64,000 nucleotides of DNA from NCBI RefSeq assembly GCF_004119455.1, contig NZ_NRQT01000001.1, positions 186,001 through 250,000 on the forward strand, in the 5' to 3' direction. The first letter of the stretch is position 1, and the number at the start of each line of letters is the position of its first letter. The DNA is from Chryseobacterium sp. CH25 (GTDB lineage: Bacteria > Bacteroidota > Bacteroidia > Flavobacteriales > Weeksellaceae). This document shows positions 28,056-36,298 of this stretch, in pieces. The notes beneath the pieces are model-generated. The model saw only the letters and a list, made by a program, of their open reading frames with translations. It was not told the origin of the DNA and did not search any database. The position numbers were made by a program, and so were the translations under genes.

Positions 28056-28650
28056 CTAATAGAATATTTTACCCAATTCTATTTTTACCATTTTTTGCTT
28101 TTCCATTTTTTTCACCACCCGTATTACAGTCTCGATTCTTAGCCCGGTTAATGAAGCCAATTGTTGTCTTGTAAACGGAATCTGATAAGAAAAAGGTTCT
28201 TCATACTGATGATAGGTTTTCAAACAATCCATTAATTGTCTCACCCGATACAAAGGATTGCTTACCGAAAGATTATTAAGCATAATATATCTGTAATACA
28301 TTCTCTCCGCAGTATATTCATACAACTCCCATAAAGACTTGGGACATTTTTTAAAAAGCAAGAAATTTCAGTTTGGGAAGTCTCAGAATATCTGAATCTT
28401 CCAATGCAATAGCATTGATAGGATATGGAACTTCTGAAAATAAAAACGTTTCTCCGAAACAATGCCCTTTGAAGGGAACACTATGAATAAATTCTCTTCC
28501 ATCTTCTTGGTAATTATTCAGTTTTACGCTTCCGTGTATTATTTGATAAAAATAATTAGGCTGTCCACCTTCTGTGAATATTACCTCATTTGCTTTATAA
28601 GTCTGCATTTCTGCTCCTAATGAAAGCAAAAGTTCTTCATTAAATATCAT
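28056..28650 (-). pseudogene. Crp/Fnr family regulator, frameshifted
   Basis: Start MIFNEELLLSLGAEM (28650). The frame holds through L-R-L-P-K-L-K-F-L-A-F and stops at an A5 run (28353-28357, plus strand). Two more bases would give F-L-A-F-F-K-K-C-P-K-S-L-W-E-L, matching the paralogues' F-L-N-L-L-R-E-D. The second frame carries the winged helix (R-Q-Q-L-A-S-L-T-G-L-R-I-E-T-V-I-R-V-V). Restored about 199 aa. Third of the tandem array, with its own palindrome upstream (28796-28811). Confidence 0.8.
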
Positions 28651-28766
28651 TTTTGAAGGCTAAAAGTTTTATTATTAATTTATATAAAACGAAAACATTA
28701 AAATTGCATTCCGGATGGTTATGCAAACGTTGACTAATTCAACAATAACGTTTCTTTATTGAGCTT

Positions 28767-28811
28767 CAAAAATAGATAAAGACAATATCAAAATTTATGA
28801 TTACGATCATA
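28767..28811 (-). promoter_or_regulatory. Crp/Fnr-type operator plus -7 box (site D)
   Basis: Palindrome TATGATTACGATCATA (28796-28811), 21 nt upstream of TATTTTTG (28767-28774, minus strand), about 120 nt before the Crp/Fnr gene starting at 28650. Same geometry as sites A-C. Confidence 0.7.
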
Positions 28812-28885
28812 AGTTATCTTCCAGAGCTTTTATCTTGAAAGAAATACGATGCTTACTATCTTACCTGAAAAATTGGCTTAAGAAT

Positions 28886-29748
28886 TTAGCCGTTTACAAT
28901 TTCTCCCCCATTAGGATGCAGAACCTGACCACTGATAAAACGTGAGTCATCACAGACCAAAAACAAAAAACAAGGTGCAATTTCGTTGGGCATCCCTGCT
29001 CGTTTCATAGGTGAGTCACTTCCGAACTCAGAATTTTTTTAGGCTTAAATGAGGAAGTAATTAATGGGGTCCAAACCGGTCCGGGTGCCACAGCATTTAC
29101 CCTGATTCCTTTTTCAATAAGGTTTGCAGATAAACTTCGGGTGAAGGAAATGATTGCTCCTTTGGTTGCGGAATAATCGATCAGTTTGGGACTTCCTCTG
29201 TAAGCAGTAACTGAAGAAGTGTTTATGATGCTTGCTCCTTTCTTAAGATAGGGCATTGCATATTTTGTAATCCAGAAATAGGAGAAAAAATTATTTTGAA
29301 AAGTTGTTAGCAATTGTTCTGTAGTAATTTTTTCAATAGATTCTGCTTCCCAATGAAGCCCTGCATTATTGACAATGATATCTATTTTCTTATGGATTTT
29401 AATACTGTTTTGAATTACTTTTTTGCAATGGTTTTCTTTTCCTAAATCCCCCTTAATCAAAGTACATGTTCTGGAAAATGCTTCCACTTCTTTTTGGGTC
29501 TGCTTGGCATCTTTTGTTTCGCTTAGATAAGCAATAATGATATCAGCTCCTTCTTTTGCAAATAACAAAGCTACCGCCTTTCCTATTCCACTGTCTCCTC
29601 CAGTAATTAATGCTATCTTATTTTTTAATTTTCCTTCTTTCGGATATTTCAATGGCGCTGTCTCCGGAACCGGATTCATATTTGTTTCTGATCCCGGTCG
29701 GTTTTGTTGCTGTAAGGGACGAATCTTTTTTTTAGCTGCTTTTTCCAT
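28886..29748 (-). pseudogene. SDR family oxidoreductase, frameshifted in a homopolymer
   Basis: Lysine-rich N-terminal extension, then T-G-G-D-S-G-I-G-K-A-V, N-N-A-G-L-H, Y-S-A-T-K and V-N-A-V-A-P-G-P-V. The frame breaks at a T7 run (29034-29040, plus strand). One more base gives K-P-K-K-N-S-E-F-G-S-D-S-P-M-K-R-A-G-M and the normal end G-Q-V-L-H-P-N-G-G, stopping at 28886; about 287 aa. Paralogue of the 20441-21187 SDR but with the N-terminal extension typical of YghA-like enzymes. Substrate unknown. Confidence 0.82.
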
Positions 29749-29865
29749 TTTCTTCTTTTTTAAAGAGCAACAAATAATATGCTACTTTTCAATAAGAATA
29801 CTGTACCCAGCTTTAGCTCATAAACAGGATTGTTATTTATATAAAAACTTAAAAACAAAATTCAT

Positions 29866-30474
29866 CTACCTTATAATCAAACGAAAAGTAAGATTAATAC
29901 GCTCCTTCATTGGCACGATGGATTTAGCAATCCTATGTTCCCAATTTTCCTGTAAATCCCCTTTCATAATAAGCAGTGAACCATGTGGAAGTGGTAAACT
30001 ATATTTACTGGCATGGTGGTCTTTTTTCCTGAAATCAAAATTTCTGGTCTGTCCTAAACTTATGGATGCAATAACAGGCCGCTTGCCATAGCGGCTTTCC
30101 TTATCCCTGTGCCATGCTACGGAATCATTATGATTCCTGTAAAGATTTAATAAAACACCATTAAACTGACATCCAAACTCTTTCTCAATCCTTTCCTTTA
30201 TAGCAAAAAGTTCAGGCGTCCATGGATTTGTCGGCTTCTTCTCTTCTTCAGACCTATCATATTTGGGGTCTCCGTACCAGGCGGTCAGCCGTGGAGTCAG
30301 AACTGTTTTATCATACATCTTCTGTGTACGCTGCTCCCATGGAGCGGTATTAAGCAGCTTATCTTTTAACTGATCGGCTTCTGTCTTACTTAAAAAATGC
30401 TCTCTGTATTCCAAAAGATCTTTCGGAAATTCATAGAACTCTTCTGTATCAAATAAACTCAACTGATTCATCAT
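29866..30474 (-). CDS. alkB: AlkB-like alpha-ketoglutarate-dependent dioxygenase
   Basis: 202 aa. Fe(II) motif W-H-R-D (H-x-D) and the distal His in W-E-H-R-I. The 2-oxoglutarate-binding arginines are in R-I-N-L-T-F-R. Also N-x-Y-R-N-H-N-D and I-A-S-I-S-L-G-Q-T-R-N-F-D-F typical of the family. It removes alkyl lesions from nucleic acid bases. It lies 21 nt downstream of dnaE, the last gene of a dinB-dnaE-alkB operon. A truncated second copy is at 35661-35870. Confidence 0.9.
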   Translation of the reverse strand: MMNQLSLFDTEEFYEFPKDLLEYREHFLSKTEADQLKDKLLNTAPWEQRTQKMYDKTVLTPRLTAWYGDPKYDRSEEEKKPTNPWTPELFAIKERIEKEFGCQFNGVLLNLYRNHNDSVAWHRDKESRYGKRPVIASISLGQTRNFDFRKKDHHASKYSLPLPHGSLLIMKGDLQENWEHRIAKSIVPMKERINLTFRLIIR

Positions 30475-30495
30475 TCTTTCAATATTCTATAATTA

Positions 30496-33400
30496 TTACT
30501 TCATTTTATGCCTTGGCAATCCGATTTCATGAGACTGCGGATAAGGCTTTCTATAAGTCATGCTTACATCTTCTCTGATCTGCCTGTGGATATCATACTG
30601 TTTTTCTTTATCATACGCATACCTTGGATCAGGAATCATGGGCATCTTTGCCATTTTATGAATGGTAACGGTAGGAAAATGAAAATCGACTTCTACGGTC
30701 CCCAGAAGCAAATAGCACCCGCCCCCCTGAAAATCATATTGTTTCAGGCTATCCGGAAAATGGGCCGTGTCGAAATAATCTCCGTTCACATCAATCCAGG
30801 TCCCAAAATACATGGTCCCTTTCTTTGTAGGGACATGCTTCCTTGAAATCAGGTAAGCCAGCATTTTAACCTGCTGTTTGTGAAACGTCAATAAATCTTT
30901 TACAAAAACAGAACCTCTATATGAGGTCTGTAAAAGATCAAAAGGACTGCATGAAACGGGAAAACCTATGAGTTCAATTTCATCAAAAGCATCTTCAAAG
31001 TGTTCCCGTTTTAATTCAGGCAGTTTAAACTCCTGAACGGGTTCTTCAATCAGCATAAGTCCTCTGTTTTCAGGCTTAAAATTGATCAACAGAATTCTTG
31101 CCTCTACAAGCAGTTCATTTTTAGGTTTTCCTGTAAATCGGAATGCTCCTATAAAAATCAGGATCTGTACAGTTTCAATACCAATGGGAATACGTCTTAT
31201 AAAATTCTCCAAAGAGGTATATATTCCGTTAGTTTCCCGTTCTTCAACAATACCGTGAGCGATTCTTGTTTCTAACCCTTCCAGAAGCATTAAACCAAGG
31301 TAAATATCTGTTCCTTTCAATGTTGTTTGATACTCACTGCTATTAATACAGGGAACCTGAATATTTCCACCAGACATTTTTGCTTCATGAATATAGACTT
31401 CAGTCCGGTAAAATCCACCCTGGTTATTAATCACGGAAACCATAAACTCCAAAGGATAGTATACCTTTAAATACAAACTCTGATAACTTTCTACCGCATA
31501 TGATGCTGAATGGGCCTTGCAAAAAGAATATCCTGCGAAAGATTCAATCTGCCGGTATGCTTCAGCTGTCATTATTTCTGAATGTCCTTTTTCTTTACAG
31601 GATGCAAAAAATTGGTTTTTACTTCCTGAAGTTTTTTAATGGATCTTCCTTTCCCACTCATCGCTCTTCGTAAAATATCACCATCAGCCAGAGATAGTCC
31701 TCCAAAATGCTGGGCAATCTTCAGAACATCTTCTTGATACACCATAATTCCATAAGTTTCCTTCAGATGTTCTTCAAATACCGGATGAAAATATTCAAAC
31801 TGGTCGGGATGATTATGCCTGAAAATATATTCCCGCATCATTCCGCTTTGTGCCACTCCGGGCCTGATGATAGAGGAAGCTGCTACCAGTGTTCTATAAT
31901 TATCACATTTCAATCTTCTTAAAAGACCGCGCATGGCAGGAGATTCGATATAGAAACATCCGATAGTTCTTCCTATGGCCAGATATTCATTGGTCTTTTC
32001 TTCATCTTTTGACAAAGACGTATCCCGGATATCCACTGCAATTCCTTTGGTTTTCTTAACAAGAGCTACTGTATCATTAATAGTTCCTAAACCTCTTTGG
32101 GAAAGAATATCAAACTTCTCCAACCCTATATCTTCCGCCACATTCATATCAAACTGAACAATCGGAAATCCTTTGGGGGGCATTTCGAGGGCTGTATAGT
32201 GGGTAATAGGATCTTCAGAAATCAAAATCCCACACGAATGCATACTTCTCTGATTGGGAAATTTCTCGAGTAGTTTACCATATTTCTGTATCATCTGAAC
32301 AACTTGGTTTTGGTCATGGGTTTCCATGGGTTTTGTCGCCAGCTCATCCAGCTCTTCCTTAGGAAGTCCAAACACTTTTCCCACTTCCCGGAAAATTGAC
32401 TTGTATTTAAATTCCACATTTGTTCCGCAGAAGGCAACATGTTCTTTGCCATATCTGTCAAAAATATATTCCAATATAGCATCTCTGTTCTGCCAGCTCC
32501 AGTCGATATCAAAATCAGGTGGAGATTTTCGGTTAAGATTTAAAAAACGTTCAAAATACAGGTCAAGCTCCAATGGACAGATGTCTGTTATTCCCAAACA
32601 GTAACTTACAATAGAATTTGCTCCACTCCCTCTTCCTACATGCATAAACCCCATGCTGTTGCTGTAGCGGATAATATCCCAGGTTATAAGAAAGTAGGAA
32701 CAGAAATTAAGTTCATCAATTACTTTCAATTCTTTTTCCACCCTTTTTCTGGCCACTTCATGATCGTTTCCATATCTTTTTTCCAATCCTGAATACGCCA
32801 ATCTCTTAAGTAATTTTACATCATTGGCTTTTGATTTTGTATAAAACTGCTTATTCTTTACCTTTTTAAAATCAAATTCAAAACTGCATTCTGCTAAAAT
32901 TTTCTTTGTGTTTTTAAGGATCTGGGGATATCTTTCAAATACTTCCGCTATAGACTGTTCATTAATAAAATATTCTGATTTTCTGCAAACTTCTCTTTTG
33001 GTCAGTTTTGACAATAAGGTATTATGGTCAATGGCTCTGAGAATTTTGTGTAATTCATATTCTTCATTCGTTCTGAAGGTAACAGGATGCAGTACAACCA
33101 TTTTGGAAATCAGTTTTTGATATTCAGGTCTTATTAGAAAATTCAATTCTTCTATTCTGACTCCTATCCACTCATTTTCCTTCAACTCAGCAGGAATATT
33201 ACTCATAGGATAGATTACAAATACATTTTCAAATCCCGGCGCAACTTCTGAGAGTTCTTTCTCCTCACAGTTATGCTCAGTAATAACAGTATTCACTTCA
33301 CCTATCCCTGAAAACTCTTTAGCAATAGCAATATAAAGGAGTTTACCTTCATTTCGAACCTCAATTCCTGCAATAGGTTTAATACCAACCCTTTCACATT

Positions 33401-33548
33401 CTTTTTTAAAATCATAAATTCCGGTAATAGTATTGATATCTGCCAGCACCAGTTCTGTAATATCTAACTCATGAGCCTGTTTCACCAATTCTTCTATGGA
33501 TAAGGTTCCATAGCGAAGACTGTGAAAAGAATGACAATTTAAAAACAT
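30496..33548 (-). pseudogene. dnaE: DNA polymerase III alpha subunit, error-prone DnaE2-like, frameshifted in a homopolymer
   Basis: Starts with a PHP domain (F-L-N-C-H-S-F-H-S and V-L-A-D-I-N). The polymerase core contains G-R-G-S-G-A-N-S and the catalytic P-P-D-F-D-I-D-W. The frame breaks in an A6 run (31606-31611, plus strand). One more base gives F-F-A-S-C-K-E-K-G-H-S-E-I-M-T-A-E-A-Y and joins the 358-residue second frame (F-A-G-Y-S-F-C-K-A-H-S-A-S-Y-A). Restored about 1016 aa, shorter than replicative DnaE. The dinB neighbour and S24 regulator point to a damage-induced translesion polymerase, like imuB-dnaE2 cassettes. Confidence 0.88.
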
Positions 33549-33566
33549 TGTTGAAAGTTTAAAGTT

Positions 33567-34715
33567 CTATTTTTCAAAATTAAAACCTGAAGCTCTGCCC
33601 AGGGCTCCCATTCCAAAGCGATTCTTCAGGTAATCCATGGTCTGATATAAATTCATCTGCTGTTCTGTATCTTCAAACAGATTCATCTGATGGTTCCCAT
33701 GAACAAGTCCTGTAAATCGCAGTCCTACGAGACGAAGCCGCATTCTTCTGGTATATACTTTATTGAATAATTCCAAAGCCACTCTTGATAAGGTATGATC
33801 TGCAGAAGTGTAAGAAACCTTACATTGTTTGGTTTCCGTATCAAAATTGGCATAACGGATTTTTACAACCACTGTTGAGGTCAGCCATTTTTCCTGTCTT
33901 AGCTGATAAGCCAGCTGTTCCGCCATTCCGGATATCAGCCTTTTCAGTTCTGCCACATCCATCGTATCATTGGTAAAGGTCCTTTCCGTAGAAATGGATT
34001 TTCTTTCTGAATAAGGTACTACAGGGTTCTCGTCAATCCCATTGGCTTTTTTCCACAGTTCTTTTCCGTTTACACCGATCATTTGCTGTAAAACCAGAAC
34101 AGGCATTTCAGATAGGGTATGTATGGTACGAATTCCAATTCTTGATAATAACTGAAACGTTTTGTCTCCAACCATCGGAATCTTTTTAATAGAGAGTGGA
34201 TTTAAAAAAGGTCTGATCTCCAAATCTTTGATTTCCAGTCTGCCGACAGGCTTTGATTCTCCCGTCCCTATTTTTGAAACGGTCTTATTAGCTGACAAAG
34301 CAAAACTGATAGGAAGTCCTGCTTCCTTAGTAACAGCGGATGCAATTTCTTTTGTCCACTGATAACATCCGAAAAATTTGTCCATTCCTGAAAGATCCAG
34401 ATAAAATTCATCAATGCTCGCCTTTTCCATTACCGGAACTTTTTCCTGAATAATTTCAGTCACCGTATGAGATAAATTGGAATACAGTTCATGGTCTCCC
34501 CGAATGACTTTTGCATCCGGACATAACCTGAGTGCCATTCGAATGGGCATAGCAGATCGCACTCCGAATTTTCTTGCTTCATAGGAGCATGACGCTACCA
34601 CTCCACGGTCACCACCTCCTATAATCAGAGGAATTCCGTTAAGCTTAGAATTATTACGCCTCTCACAGGATACAAAGAATGTATCCAGATCCATATGTAC
34701 AATCGACCGGTTCAT
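33567..34715 (-). CDS. dinB: Y-family DNA polymerase (DNA polymerase IV/DinB-like)
   Basis: 382 aa. Y-family motifs: M-D-L-D-T-F-F-V-S-C-E-R-R at the start, Y-E-A-R-K-F-G-V-R-S, catalytic S-I-D-E-F-Y-L-D, helix-hairpin-helix around K-K-I-P-M-V-G-D-K-T, then the little-finger domain. It bypasses DNA lesions. It heads the dinB-dnaE-alkB operon with 18 nt to dnaE. Its -7 box TAATTTTG (34720-34727, minus) sits directly before the ATG at 34715, so the mRNA may be almost leaderless. An operator abuts the box. Confidence 0.92.
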   Translation of the reverse strand: MNRSIVHMDLDTFFVSCERRNNSKLNGIPLIIGGGDRGVVASCSYEARKFGVRSAMPIRMALRLCPDAKVIRGDHELYSNLSHTVTEIIQEKVPVMEKASIDEFYLDLSGMDKFFGCYQWTKEIASAVTKEAGLPISFALSANKTVSKIGTGESKPVGRLEIKDLEIRPFLNPLSIKKIPMVGDKTFQLLSRIGIRTIHTLSEMPVLVLQQMIGVNGKELWKKANGIDENPVVPYSERKSISTERTFTNDTMDVAELKRLISGMAEQLAYQLRQEKWLTSTVVVKIRYANFDTETKQCKVSYTSADHTLSRVALELFNKVYTRRMRLRLVGLRFTGLVHGNHQMNLFEDTEQQMNLYQTMDYLKNRFGMGALGRASGFNFEK

Positions 34716-34727
34716 GTTACAAAATTA

Positions 34728-34742
34728 GATACATATTGTATC
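34728..34742. promoter_or_regulatory. operator 1 of the S24 regulator
   Basis: Perfect palindrome GATACATATTGTATC directly upstream of the dinB -7 box TAATTTTG (34720-34727, minus strand), where a bound repressor would block RNA polymerase. Centre-to-centre distance to operator 2 is 33 bp. Confidence 0.7.
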
Positions 34743-34760
34743 TTTTTAACTATATTTGCA

Positions 34761-34775
34761 GATACAATTTGTATC
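34761..34775. promoter_or_regulatory. operator 2 of the S24 regulator
   Basis: Palindrome GATACAATTTGTATC just downstream of TATATTTG (34751-34758, plus strand), a -7 box for the regulator gene. It covers the expected transcription start, and the ATG follows 2 nt later (34777). This fits autorepression and a very short leader. Confidence 0.7.
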
Positions 34776-34776
34776 A

Positions 34777-35574
34777 ATGTCAATTTTTTCAGATAATATC
34801 AGGTTTTTAAGAACTCAGAAAAAAATATCCCAGCAGGAACTTGCGGATAAAATTATGCTGAGCAGAGTCCGGTATTCAAAATATGAAGATGGACGTTCAG
34901 AAGCTCCTTATGAAATATTGATCAGAATTTCAAAGTATTTCAATTTAAGTATTGATCTGCTCCTCACCGTTGATATCCGAAAGTATCCATTGGAGGATAT
35001 ATTGAAACTTCCGGATAATAGAATTGTCCTACCTGTTGTTGTGGATCAATTAGGAAATAACAGCATTGAAATCATCCCACAAAAAGCATCAATGGGCTAT
35101 TTATCCGGCTACAGTGATCCGGAGTATATTGAAGGACTGCAAAGAATCTCACTACCTTTTTTAACAAATGGAAAATATCGGGCTTTTCCGGCCTATGGAG
35201 ATTCCATGCCTCCTTTCAAGGATGGATCTTACATTATCGGCAAATATGTTGAAAATATAGACGATCTGAAACCTGATAAAAGCTACATATTTGTGACCCT
35301 CAATGATGGGATTTCTTACAAGAGACTCACTGCCCGGCAAAGTAAATCTATTACTGTAGCGGCAGATAATCCGTTCTATGAAACTTATGATATTCCCTTA
35401 GAAGAAATTGTTGAAGTCTGGCAGTATGCTTCAGGAATATTTCCGGAGGATTTTGAACCCAGCAATGCAAATCATAACGTAACAGATATGTTTCTGGAAC
35501 TGCGAAAAGATATTCAGAGATTAGAAAATATTGCTTTTAATACCAACAAACGATCTTATAAAAAAAGTCTATAA
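34777..35574 (+). CDS. XRE-family LexA-like regulator with S24 peptidase domain
   Basis: 265 aa from the ATG at 34777 (MSIFSDNIRFLRTQ). N-terminal XRE helix-turn-helix (S-Q-Q-E-L-A-D-K-I-M-L-S-R-V-R-Y-S-K-Y-E). C-terminal S24 domain with the serine in A-Y-G-D-S-M-P-P-F and the lysine in I-S-Y-K-R-L, the LexA/CI self-cleavage dyad. The cleavage-loop candidate is K-A-S-M-G-Y-L-S-G-Y; related proteins often have A-G at this point, here M-G. Divergent from dinB with palindromic operators between, it likely represses the dinB-dnaE-alkB operon and itself until DNA damage. Damage induction is inferred. Confidence 0.85.
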   Translation: MSIFSDNIRFLRTQKKISQQELADKIMLSRVRYSKYEDGRSEAPYEILIRISKYFNLSIDLLLTVDIRKYPLEDILKLPDNRIVLPVVVDQLGNNSIEIIPQKASMGYLSGYSDPEYIEGLQRISLPFLTNGKYRAFPAYGDSMPPFKDGSYIIGKYVENIDDLKPDKSYIFVTLNDGISYKRLTARQSKSITVAADNPFYETYDIPLEEIVEVWQYASGIFPEDFEPSNANHNVTDMFLELRKDIQRLENIAFNTNKRSYKKSL

Positions 35575-35660
35575 GTGGGATATTGTTAATACAATTATTT
35601 AGAGAAGCCTAGATTGAACCAGTCTCGGTTTATTCAATTCAGAAGAATTTTATCAATTTC

Positions 35661-35870
35661 CATTTCAATGGTGTTTTAGTCAATTTGTATAGGAATAATA
35701 ACAGTACTGTTGCCTGGCATAGAGATAAAGAAAGCAAGTACGGTAAGCGTCCGGTTATTGCTTCAGTAAGCCTAGGACAAACTAGAAATTTCGATTTCAA
35801 AAATATAAAAACTTCTTTATTTTCACATTTAAACATTTTCAAGTTTAAAATAATGGTATTTGGCACTTAA
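35661..35870 (+). pseudogene. truncated alkB remnant
   Basis: On the plus strand, F-N-G-V-L-V-N-L-Y-R-N-N-N-S-T-V-A-W-H-R-D-K-E-S is followed by Y-G-K-R-P-V-I-A-S-V-S-L-G-Q-T-R-N-F-D-F (to 35798). This is nearly identical to the middle of the alkB gene at 29866-30474, in the opposite orientation. Homology ends after F-D-F and unrelated sequence runs to a stop at 35870. The N-terminal third and the C-terminal R-x-N-x-T-F-R are missing, so it is a dead fragment of a duplicated or exchanged alkB at the edge of the RHS locus. Confidence 0.8.
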
Positions 35871-35929
35871 GAGAATTAACTCTCACAAAAAAGCATTTGA
35901 AAAAAAACCAAATAATTTTAATAACAATA

Positions 35930-35953
35930 AAAGCCCTGGATTTACAGGGCTTT
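35930..35953 (-). terminator. terminator of the RHS operon
   Basis: 9-bp perfect stem AAAGCCCTG (35930-35938) / CAGGGCTTT (35945-35953), loop of 6. On the minus strand TATTG-type T-rich sequence follows. It lies 76 nt past the immunity gene stop. Confidence 0.7.
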
Positions 35954-36028
35954 GTATTTATAATTCTACATGGTATGCTAAGTAAAAGATTTTTAAATAA
36001 TTAGAAATTAAAATATCTACATAGCCAT

Positions 36029-36298
36029 TTATGTATTTTGAATAATTTCGATTAACTCAGTATATGAATTTTCTTTTTCACCTTTAATAATCTTACCTGT
36101 ATCATACTCTTCTATAATAACATTATACTTACCGGTTTTATCATAATTAAAAGTTGAAACATATATTAAATTACTTCCTACTTGAATTCCTATTGCAGTC
36201 GTATCTGCATCCCAAAAGTCAACAATTTTAAACTCAGGTAATGATTCATTTTCTATTTTACTAAGAAGCTTATTTATTTCTTGATCTTTATTTTCCAT
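36029..36298 (-). CDS. putative immunity protein of the RHS toxin
   Basis: 89-aa acidic cytoplasmic protein (MENKDQEINKLLSKIENES...). Alpha then beta strands (I-G-I-Q-V-G-S-N-L-I-Y-V-S-T-F), no signal peptide. Its ATG overlaps the toxin stop codon by one base (TAATG), so the two are translationally coupled as expected for a toxin-immunity pair. No known immunity family recognised. It is the last gene of the RHS operon. Confidence 0.7.
   Translation of the reverse strand: MENKDQEINKLLSKIENESLPEFKIVDFWDADTTAIGIQVGSNLIYVSTFNYDKTGKYNVIIEEYDTGKIIKGEKENSYTELIEIIQNT

Noticed and set aside
30496..31572. Separate second DnaE gene
   Set aside because: It lacks a proper N-terminus and continues the upstream frame after one added base.
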